In this document: positions 1 through 5,704 of the stretch, in pieces
Layout: the number at the start of each line of letters is the position of its first letter
Numbering within the stretch: position 1 is the stretch's first letter
Assembly: GCA_026418215.1 (NCBI GenBank)
Contig: JAOABT010000236.1
Coordinates: 1-14,730, forward strand
Source of the DNA: Clostridia bacterium
GTDB taxonomy: Bacteria; Bacillota; Clostridia; DSM-8532
Direction: 5' to 3'
Length of the DNA: 14,730 nt
Notes under the pieces: generated by a model
The model's database searches: none
Told to the model about the DNA's origin: nothing
What the model saw: the letters and a program-made list of their open reading frames with translations, nothing else
Made by a program: the position numbers and the translations under genes

Positions 1-1
1 G

Positions 2-439
2 GACGGCTATATCATTGTGAACTTTGAGATACAAACCATAAAGAATCAGGATTTCTCCCAACCGATTCTGGGTTATGCCAATAACACCAACTGCAATATG
101 TGGCAGATGGAGGGCGGGCAAAACGTTAAGAAGGACAGCAGCAACTTAACCTTTAACCTTCAAGATGGGGACGTCGTCTTCTACTACGCCAACAAGAAGT
201 CCAGCGACGATTACTCGTCGGGCGCAAACCGGGAGCCTTCTATTTCATCACTTGCACTTTGGCAGGCAGCTGGTGTGCAACTTAGCAAACTGGTTTTCAT
301 ACATACTGTTAGTAGTATAAAAAAGGGGCTTTGCTCATTTCATAGCAGACTAACTACATCGAGGTGTCAGAACTCATTTACCATCAGGTTCTATTTAAGA
401 CCATTCATAGTGGGGATAATGCAAATATTCTCTCAATAG
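2..439 (+). CDS. 3' part of an unidentified protein entering from upstream; C-terminus probably scrambled
   Basis: The frame is open from the left edge of the window, so the start lies outside; the GTG at 17 is an internal codon and has no Shine-Dalgarno sequence. About the first 75 residues look like genuine protein (NCNMWQMEGG, then a hydrophilic FNLQDGDVVFYYANKKS stretch), like the last domain of a large secreted or surface protein. I suspect the DUF5704 type, but from memory only and with low certainty. From about position 235 the reading becomes low in coding character (LWQAAGVQLSKLVFIHTVSS and onward), and the stop at 437-439 is reached by chance-like sequence. I infer that the original 3' end was lost by deletion or rearrangement and that the decayed DNA downstream is part of the same event. 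No terminator is visible after it. Confidence 0.4.
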   Translation, partial: DGYIIVNFEIQTIKNQDFSQPILGYANNTNCNMWQMEGGQNVKKDSSNLTFNLQDGDVVFYYANKKSSDDYSSGANREPSISSLALWQAAGVQLSKLVFIHTVSSIKKGLCSFHSRLTTSRCQNSFTIRFYLRPFIVGIMQIFSQ

Positions 440-626
440 ACTTAAACCAATTCTATTTTGGCTTGTTAGCCGATGCACATCTTTAACGACGCTTGTCAAA
501 AATCTAAGCTCAACAGGAGCTTATCCATGCACGGAGTGAAGTCTTTCTATGATCGGGCCAATACTTGGCAGAGTAAGAGGAGAAGATTTTATTAAACAGC
601 TGTGGGAATGTAATAAACGTTTATAA
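346..626 (+). pseudogene. Frameshifted remnant of an unidentified gene
   Basis: Two short open stretches in different frames lie end to end and read like protein. The first runs 346-486 and contains YIEVSELIYHQVLFKTIHSG and SIDLNQFYFGLLADAHL before a TAA. The second, in another frame, runs from about 486 to 626, is broken by a TGA at 537-539, and ends with a 25-codon piece beginning at ATG 549 (MIGPILGRVRGEDFIKQLWE). None has a start codon with a ribosome-binding site. Joined across one frameshift and one nonsense codon they could be the tail of a single lost protein. I do not recognise the family. The alternative is non-coding DNA that happens to stay open for 25-47 codons. Confidence 0.3.
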
Positions 627-711
627 AACATTGTTACATTAGAATTAGATTAAAGGCCTTGAAACTAAAACAAAACAATGTTATATTCGAGACAGAACAA
701 AACATTGTTAC
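625..711. promoter_or_regulatory. Cluster of three AACAWTGTT palindromic operator-like sites
   Basis: Two identical 13-bp copies of AAAACATTGTTAC lie at 625-637 and 699-711, and a third copy reading AAAACAATGTTAT lies at 672-684. The 9-bp cores (627-635, 674-682, 701-709) fit AACAWTGTT, which is its own reverse complement apart from the central base, so each copy is a dyad site. The middle copy overlaps the spacer and first base of the -10 element of the promoter below; the third lies just past the predicted transcription start; the first lies upstream of the -35. A perfect 10-bp palindrome, TAAACGTTTA (614-623), abuts the first copy. This is classic repressor-site geometry. The binding protein is unknown; the DNA-binding-type product of the first gene is the obvious candidate. 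Confidence 0.7.
659..687 (+). promoter_or_regulatory. Sigma-A-type promoter of the yhbD-bactofilin-MFS operon
   Basis: TTGAAA (659-664) and TATATT (682-687) are separated by exactly 17 bp. Transcription would start near 694, giving a leader of about 45 nt before the TTG start at 738. The promoter lies wholly upstream of that start, and an ATG at 678 would fall inside it, which argues against the longer reading frame. Confidence 0.7.
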
Positions 712-737
712 GGCATATAAACCCGGAGGTGAAAGGT

Positions 738-1361
738 TTGGACGAATATATTTCTAAAAAAGACTTGCTTGCAGCAACAGGCATCTCGTACGGACAGCTC
801 TATCGGTGGAAGCGGGAGAATCTGATCCCTGAAGAGTGGTTCATCAAGAGGTCTTCCTATACAGGCCAGGAAACCTATTTCCCACGTGAGAAGATACTGG
901 AGCGCATTGATAAAATCCAGCAGCTCAAGGACCGCTACCCGCTTGAAGACCTTGCGCGAATGCTCTCTCCCGAGCTCACGGGCATTACCTACAGAGTCTC
1001 CAAGGTGATTCGTGAGGATATTGTGGATGGACCTACAGCCGCTATTTTTCAGAGGAAGCTCAACAAGGAATTCTGCTCCTTTTGGGAGGCCTGCGTCATC
1101 AAAGCACTGGGGACAGCGCGGTTCAGAGGCTTCCTTACAGAGGCTGACTTGGAAAGACTGGCCGATGGCTTTGAGGACTGGGAAAAGAACTACAAGAGCG
1201 GAGCCTACATGCTTTTTGTCATGAAGTGCAACGGCATTAATACGGTAGTGTTAAGCGCAAAAGAGCCACCGATTCTGTTGGACAGAGCTTTGACGGTGGT
1301 TGCGGGATATGATCTCGATCAGATTGGCGCCGAGCTCAAAAGCCGGATGAATGTATTTTAG
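738..1361 (+). CDS. yhbD: YhbD-like DUF4004 protein with MerR-type helix-turn-helix
   Basis: A 207-residue protein. The N-terminal 70 residues read as a MerR-like winged helix-turn-helix: YISKKDLLAATGISYGQLYR, then WKRENLIPEEWF and a TYFPREKILERI stretch. A C-terminal domain of about 130 residues has no assigned function. This organisation matches the DUF4004 family that includes B. subtilis YhbD, which I recall as lying directly upstream of the bactofilin genes yhbE and yhbF, as here. The start is the TTG at 738, preceded by GGAGGTG (725-731) at 6 nt. The in-frame ATG at 678 has no Shine-Dalgarno sequence and sits in the promoter. The next gene starts 27 nt after the stop with its own ribosome-binding site, so the genes are an operon. 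A DNA-binding role and autoregulation through the AACAWTGTT sites are inference. Confidence 0.82.
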   Translation: MDEYISKKDLLAATGISYGQLYRWKRENLIPEEWFIKRSSYTGQETYFPREKILERIDKIQQLKDRYPLEDLARMLSPELTGITYRVSKVIREDIVDGPTAAIFQRKLNKEFCSFWEACVIKALGTARFRGFLTEADLERLADGFEDWEKNYKSGAYMLFVMKCNGINTVVLSAKEPPILLDRALTVVAGYDLDQIGAELKSRMNVF

Positions 1362-1388
1362 CCTAAGGCGATAGAGGAGGGAAATCAA

Positions 1389-1991
1389 ATGCGTGACAAC
1401 AACGTATTAATTTTAGGTGCAGGTTTTGTGTGTGAGGGAAAATACGACAAGATCGCCATCAACGGCACAGCCAGCATGACAGGCAGCATCGAGTCTGAAT
1501 CGCTTCAGATTAATGGTGTTGGAAAGGCAAACGGGATACTGACTACCGATAAGGCCGAAATCAACGGTACCTTAAGCGGAACGGATATAAAAGCCCGAAA
1601 AATTGTGATACGAGGCATTGCCGATTTTTCTGGGAATATAGAGGCCGAGAATTTTGATCTGAACGGCAATATCAAATGCAGCACGATTAATGCGGAAGAG
1701 ATTGATATCAAGCTTAAAGGGCATGCCAATGTCAATGAGCTGGTCGGCTCTCATATCACTGTCAAGGTCAAGGAGCCCAGCTTTACCTTCTTTAATGTCC
1801 AGGTGAAGCCCTCAGTCCTTGTGGTAAAGCTCATCGAGGCCGATGAAATCTATCTCGAGCACACTGAGGCTGATGTTGTGAGCGGGTCAAGGGTTCAAAT
1901 CGGAAAGGGCTGTCGCATAGGACGTGTGGAATACCGTGAGAATTTGAAGATCGCCAACGATGCCATTGTCAATCAGATTGTCAAAGAGTAG
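1389..1991 (+). CDS. bacE: Bactofilin, BacE/YhbE-like
   Basis: A 200-residue protein with the repeated short beta-strand pattern of bactofilins (DUF583): INGTASMTGSIESESLQING, then KAEINGTLSGTDIKARKIVI and similar strands that alternate small, polar and hydrophobic residues, as expected for a right-handed beta-helix. There is no signal peptide or membrane segment. Bactofilins polymerise without nucleotides into cytoskeletal filaments or patches at the membrane. B. subtilis BacE and BacF are reported to be needed for flagellar assembly. The ATG has GAGGAGGG about 7 nt upstream. It sits between yhbD and a second bactofilin, and the paralogue partner plus gene order support the BacE label, though an exact orthology would need a tree. 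The C-terminal segment (EADEIYLEHTEADVVSGSRV) is clearly related to the same region of the next gene. Confidence 0.88.
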   Translation: MRDNNVLILGAGFVCEGKYDKIAINGTASMTGSIESESLQINGVGKANGILTTDKAEINGTLSGTDIKARKIVIRGIADFSGNIEAENFDLNGNIKCSTINAEEIDIKLKGHANVNELVGSHITVKVKEPSFTFFNVQVKPSVLVVKLIEADEIYLEHTEADVVSGSRVQIGKGCRIGRVEYRENLKIANDAIVNQIVKE

Positions 1992-2013
1992 GAGAAATCA
2001 GGGAGGTAGAAGA

Positions 2014-2598
2014 ATGATGCAGAACGATGTTAATATTTCGGGAATGGGTGTTTTCCGCGGTGATATTGAGGCCGAGACGGTCCGGTGTTCGGGAATGGGA
2101 AAAGCTCATGGCGCAATCGTGTGCCGAAGGCTTGAGGTTTCAGGCATGTTTAAAGCAACGAAGCCTATCAAGGCTGAGGAGGTTGACATCAAGGGTTTTG
2201 TGAAAAGCAATTCGGATATCAGCGCGGAGCGCTTTCATGCAAAAGGTGCCGTGTCCATTGACGGGCTTTTAAATGCCGGGACAATCGACATTCAATCGGA
2301 CCGTATGGGAAAGATACGTGAAATTGGCGCTGAGTCTGTCTCTATCCGCCCTCTGGGGTCTGTAAACAGGGTGGTGGATAATATCCTCAATAATTTTACC
2401 AGCCGCCAATTCAAGGTGGATGTCATAGAGGCCAATGAAATCTATTTGGAAAATGTGGACGTCGTAACAGTCCGCGGAGAAAACGTCGTCATTGGTCCAA
2501 ACTGTCATGTGCGATTTTTAGAATATTCTAAAAAGGCCAAGGTACACGACAGTGCGCGGGTTATAGAGATGAAGGGTCAAAAACCTTCCAATTTTTAA
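2014..2598 (+). CDS. bacF: Bactofilin, BacF/YhbF-like
   Basis: A 194-residue bactofilin, the paralogue of the gene before it. It shows the same beta-helix strand pattern (ISGMGVFRGDIEAETVRCSG; KAEEVDIKGFVKSN) and the shared C-terminal block EANEIYLENVDVVTVRGENV followed by GPNCHVRFLEYS. The start is ATG 2014, with GGGAGGT (2001-2007) 6 nt upstream. A further upstream in-frame ATG at 1960 would overlap the bacE gene without a ribosome-binding site and is not used. ATG 2017 is a possible alternative. The 22-nt gap to bacE implies co-transcription. The two bactofilins probably co-assemble, as inferred from the paired paralogues in B. subtilis. No membrane segment is visible, so contact with the envelope would be through a partner or through polymer avidity. 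Confidence 0.88.
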   Translation: MMQNDVNISGMGVFRGDIEAETVRCSGMGKAHGAIVCRRLEVSGMFKATKPIKAEEVDIKGFVKSNSDISAERFHAKGAVSIDGLLNAGTIDIQSDRMGKIREIGAESVSIRPLGSVNRVVDNILNNFTSRQFKVDVIEANEIYLENVDVVTVRGENVVIGPNCHVRFLEYSKKAKVHDSARVIEMKGQKPSNF

Positions 2599-2610
2599 GG
2601 AGTTTAAGGT

Positions 2611-3942
2611 ATGGATAGTAAAATCGGTCAAAGAAATCTGATTCTGGCTGTTATCGGCCGAATTATATCGGATCTGGGGTCTTCACTCTTCAGATTCGGG
2701 TTGAGCCTGTATATTCTGGATCTCACGGGATCTGCTGCAGCATTTTCAAGCTTCCTAATTTTCAGCATCTTACCCGGCCTGTTCGTCAATGTCTTTGCGG
2801 GTGCTATCATCGACCGCGCCAACAAAAAGAAGATTCTCGTCATCTCAGACATCGCAAGCGGGGTCGCTGTGCTGATTTTCATGGTTATTTTCCGGGCAGA
2901 TCCGGGGGACATGGGACTGTTTCTGGTATACGCCATTGTGCTGGGGCTCATTCAATCCTTCTTCGGGCTTTCACTTAACAGCTCCATTCCGGAATTGGTT
3001 CCTGCCGAAGATGTCAACAAGGCCAACTCGGCGTTCCAGTCAGTGGGTGCACTGATCAGCATTATCGGACCCGTCATCGGTGCAGTTGTATACGCCACTC
3101 TGGGTCTTGCCAATATCTTTATCATAGACGGCATAAGCTTCATTATTGCCGGTATTCTTGAAAACATGCTCGTTTATCGCAGGGAAAAGGTTCAAGCCGC
3201 GGAAGGGACGAAAACAAACCTGCTGGAGGACGTCAAAGAGGTCTTCCGCTATCTAGGTGACAAAAAGGGCATGATCATCATGATGCTCGTGTCAGTGTCC
3301 GCTAATCTTTTCTTTGTTCCCATGTTTACACTTGTTTTACCTTATGTCTGTTATCAAATCATTGGCGTCAGCGAAATTCAGCTATCCATCACCCAGGGCT
3401 CCTGGGCCGTGGGTATGATTGTCGGGGCGCTCATGGTTGGGCGTATGAAGGATAATCGCCCCATCATGTCCCACACCTTCAAGCTCTTATTCCTGACGGG
3501 ACTGCTGTTTATCGTCTGGCTGCTTCCAGCGGTTCCTGCCTTCGTTGCGCTTGGTAACTGGGCTGTGATTATTGTCTTGACAATCAATTTAATTGTGGGA
3601 GCAATCATTAATTCCTATATTAATATACCGGTTATGTCCTTTATTCAGGTAACCGTTCCGGAAGCCTTGCGCGGACGCTTTTTCGGGGTTCTCATGACAG
3701 CCAGCATGCTGTCGTCGCCTGTGGGCCTTTGGCTCTACGGCCTCATGCTTGAGAATGTATACTGGATTTGGACGCCCATCTTGACCATTGTCGCCATTTC
3801 GGCCTGCGCGCTCATCAGTGACCGAAACCGACACTTAAAGGAAATGATCAAGGAATACCAAAACAGCGAGCTTCCGTCTCCCCAGCCGGCTGTTGCTTCC
3901 GACGCCCCCACCGTTATGATGCCTGATACAGAAAGTGTTTAA
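2611..3942 (+). CDS. MFS transporter, probable drug/proton antiporter-type exporter
   Basis: A 443-residue integral membrane protein with about 12 hydrophobic segments, the usual size for the major facilitator superfamily. The N-terminal half carries GRIISDLGSSLFRFGLSLYI and, in the loop between helices 2 and 3, GAIIDRANKKKILVISD, the MFS basic signature loop (D-R-x-x-K-K). The central loop is hydrophilic (residues about 190-215) and the C-terminal tail past residue 410 is polar and proline-rich (ELPSPQPAVASDAPT). This resembles the MFS_3/TIGR00900 group of proton-coupled exporters that includes macrolide-efflux and siderophore-export types. The substrate cannot be read from sequence. The ATG follows bacF by 12 nt, with AAGGAG spanning the bacF stop, so it is translationally close to the bactofilin genes. 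An efflux gene in a bactofilin operon is uncommon, and the functional link is unclear. Confidence 0.85.
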   Translation: MDSKIGQRNLILAVIGRIISDLGSSLFRFGLSLYILDLTGSAAAFSSFLIFSILPGLFVNVFAGAIIDRANKKKILVISDIASGVAVLIFMVIFRADPGDMGLFLVYAIVLGLIQSFFGLSLNSSIPELVPAEDVNKANSAFQSVGALISIIGPVIGAVVYATLGLANIFIIDGISFIIAGILENMLVYRREKVQAAEGTKTNLLEDVKEVFRYLGDKKGMIIMMLVSVSANLFFVPMFTLVLPYVCYQIIGVSEIQLSITQGSWAVGMIVGALMVGRMKDNRPIMSHTFKLLFLTGLLFIVWLLPAVPAFVALGNWAVIIVLTINLIVGAIINSYINIPVMSFIQVTVPEALRGRFFGVLMTASMLSSPVGLWLYGLMLENVYWIWTPILTIVAISACALISDRNRHLKEMIKEYQNSELPSPQPAVASDAPTVMMPDTESV

Positions 3943-3949
3943 ATGCCAT

Positions 3950-4016
3950 AAGGGGCACCCAGGTGACATAACCCTCCGTAGTGAGGAGGGTAGGCCGCAA
4001 GGGTGCTCTTTTTATT
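3950..4016 (+). terminator. Bipartite intrinsic terminator after the MFS gene
   Basis: The outer arms AAGGGGCACCC (3950-3960) and GGGTGCTCTTT (4001-4011) pair over 11 bp, with two G-U pairs. Inside is a separate perfect 7-bp hairpin, ACCCTCC (3971-3977) with GGAGGGT (3985-3991). The outer stem runs straight into a U-rich tract (CTCTTTTTATTTAT). It lies just after the operon's last stop. The two-tier shape with unpaired AGGTGACATA and AGGCCGCAA flanks is more elaborate than a simple terminator. Confidence 0.75.
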
Positions 4017-4036
4017 TATGGCGATGCTATGGCGAC

Positions 4037-4171
4037 TTAATGATTTTTAAATATGCCTGATACAAGCATCTCCAGATGCTTTGCTTGTGGTTTGCTTAAT
4101 GGTAGCTTCAAATCTTTCAAAATGTAGTTGTTTACTTCGTTTTTTTGGTTTAAAATTATTCTATCAGGCAT
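4037..4171 (-). pseudogene. Relic of a transposase N-terminus
   Basis: Read on the minus strand from ATG (4171-4169), a 44-residue frame runs to TAA (4039-4037): it begins MPDRIILNQKNEVNNYILKD and continues LKLPLSKPQAKHLEMLVSGI. A block of the form L-x-L-S-K-P-Q-x-K-H with a following helix is typical of the first residues of several DDE transposases (IS4/IS701-like proteins, from memory). The frame stops at once after the helix, so the remaining catalytic domain is missing. No Shine-Dalgarno sequence is obvious. The inference is a long-decayed insertion sequence. Positions 4172-4360 show no gene that I can support. Confidence 0.5.
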
Positions 4172-4360
4172 CTGATTTTATCCTTTGTAGTGGCTTAGAC
4201 ACCTGTTACATCGGTAAAATCAATGCCTGATATTATTTTTCTAATATTTAACAGAGTTTTTGCACAAGTCAAGTCATGTAAAATAAAAGTAATCTGTCGT
4301 GAACGCTTTTTCATTTGGTTCGTCTCATTTAACAGAAGGATGAAAAGTGAGGGTGTTGAT

Positions 4361-5419
4361 ATGAACCAAAACATTATAGAAAAGCACATTCGCAGAAATA
4401 TTCCGTTTACAATGATAGCTGTCATGCTTATCCTGTCTCTTTTCCTGACATCCTGCGGGAGCAGTAAGCCGGCAGAGGATAGTGGCTATGGAAGATCCAA
4501 TAACGTTCCGATGGCTTCGGAAAGCGCAGCACCTGCTCCGGGAGACCCTCAGGTACAAGTGCAATTCTCTGAAGCAAAAGCCTCCCCCGGGGAGAACGGG
4601 CTTTCTGATGTGGACAAATCAAAAACAGCTTCAACTGCGGCTCCCGCGCAACAGGACCTCACCCTCAATCGGAAAATCATCAAGGAGGGTAACGCTTCAG
4701 TTGAAACCAAGGAGTTTGATAAAACCATAGAAGCTCTGGATCAGCTTATAGATAGTGTCGGCGGATTTTCAGAGGTGAGAACCGTAAAGGGGAAGAACAG
4801 CCAAAACAGCTCTCCTCGTTACGCCAATTATGTTTTTCGTGTGCCGGCAGGGGTGTTTGAGAATGTCATGAATGATTTGGGGTCGGTGGGAACCGTCATT
4901 GAATCCAATTCTAAGGGTACCGATATCACAGATCAATACATGGATGCCCAAACACGTATCAATACCCTTAAGGTTCAGGAGCAGACCTTGATCGAGATCA
5001 TGGCCAAAGCCACAAAGCTTGAGGATGTTATTACGCTGGAATCGAGGATTTCAGAGGTTCGCTACGAAATTGAAAGCCTCGAGAATACACTCAAGAATTA
5101 TGACCGCTTGGTAGCTTTCAGCAGAATTACGGTCAATATCCAAGAGGTTACGGTCAAGACCGAAACAAAACCAAAGCCGGAGACGCTGGGTCAGCGTATA
5201 TCTACTACTTTTAATGATTCCCTTGAGAGCCTGAAGGATGGCTTTGAGGATCTGGTTGTCTGGATAGTCGGAAGCTGGTTGACACTTATTGTCTTGCTTG
5301 TGGGCGGACTCGTGCTCCTTATTTCCTACAGACGGGCCAAGAAGAAAAAAGCAAAGTCACAGCAGGGTGAAGTTCAACTCCCGACCCTGGATGACAAGTC
5401 GGACGGACCGATCCTGTAA
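4361..5419 (+). CDS. DUF4349 membrane-anchored lipoprotein
   Basis: A 352-residue protein. It begins with a basic N-region and hydrophobic core ending in the lipobox LTSC, with the lipidated cysteine at residue 32, then a Ser/Ala/Pro-rich low-complexity linker (about 33-100). Residues about 101-260 match the DUF4349 pattern: RKIIKEGNASVETKEFDKTI, then VFRVPAGVFENVMNDLGSVG, and a long coiled-coil-like segment (TRINTLKVQEQTLIEIMAKA and EVRYEIESLENTLKNY). A C-terminal membrane helix (about 298-323) is followed by RRAKKKKAK, so the chain would be fixed by lipid at one end and by a helix at the other. The start is ATG 4361, with GAGGGTG (4349-4355) 5 nt upstream. A longer frame back to 4223 has no ribosome-binding site and would bury the signal peptide. 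The cellular role of DUF4349 is not established. Confidence 0.85.
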   Translation: MNQNIIEKHIRRNIPFTMIAVMLILSLFLTSCGSSKPAEDSGYGRSNNVPMASESAAPAPGDPQVQVQFSEAKASPGENGLSDVDKSKTASTAAPAQQDLTLNRKIIKEGNASVETKEFDKTIEALDQLIDSVGGFSEVRTVKGKNSQNSSPRYANYVFRVPAGVFENVMNDLGSVGTVIESNSKGTDITDQYMDAQTRINTLKVQEQTLIEIMAKATKLEDVITLESRISEVRYEIESLENTLKNYDRLVAFSRITVNIQEVTVKTETKPKPETLGQRISTTFNDSLESLKDGFEDLVVWIVGSWLTLIVLLVGGLVLLISYRRAKKKKAKSQQGEVQLPTLDDKSDGPIL

Positions 5420-5621
5420 TGATGGTAAACTGTCAAAAAGCAAGTCGGAAGCTTGGCGATTAGGGAAGAGATCAGTTTAATTAATCAAAAGCCTTCTAAA
5501 GCTGGAAAGAACGTTTTACTCAGAAGGCTACCTCCAAGGATATCAGGGGCTCTGCACTCAAGGTTATGATAAAAGCCTCTATGTCAAGAGTTGGGTCTTC
5601 ATTCTAATACAAGCTTCTATT
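5420..5621. other. Intergenic stretch with one extra inverted repeat
   Basis: No gene is supported between the DUF4349 stop and the convergent terminator hairpin. An 8-bp perfect inverted repeat, AGCCTTCT (5490-5497) with AGAAGGCT (5522-5529), has a 24-nt loop. On the minus strand it is followed by TTTGATTAATT, so it could be a weak second terminator for read-through from the ABC-F gene. On the plus strand no U-tract follows it. Confidence 0.4.
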
Positions 5622-5673
5622 ATAACAAAGAAAGCCTCCTGCCTGAGAATTACCTTCCTAAGGCAGGGGGCTT
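5622..5673 (-). terminator. Intrinsic terminator of the ABC-F gene
   Basis: AAGCCTCCTGCCT (5632-5644) pairs with AGGCAGGGGGCTT (5661-5673) over 13 bp with a single G-U. On the minus strand the stem is followed by a TTTCTTTGTT tract, which fits termination of the gene ending at 5705. On the plus strand it is followed by only CTTCTTGC, so it may act weakly for the DUF4349 gene as well. Confidence 0.8.
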
Positions 5674-5704
5674 CTTGCGACCTTGAGAGGTGTAAGGCTT
5701 AGAA

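Noticed and set aside
678..737. Longer yhbD start at ATG 678
   Set aside because: It falls inside the proposed promoter and one operator copy and has no Shine-Dalgarno sequence; TTG 738 has GGAGGTG at 6 nt.
4260..4284. Promoter TTGCAC / TAAAAT before the DUF4349 gene
   Set aside because: The spacing is 13 bp, too short for a sigma-A promoter; no better pair was found by eye.
4223..4360. 46-codon N-terminal extension of the DUF4349 protein
   Set aside because: There is no ribosome-binding site at 4223, and the extension would place the lipoprotein signal peptide internally.
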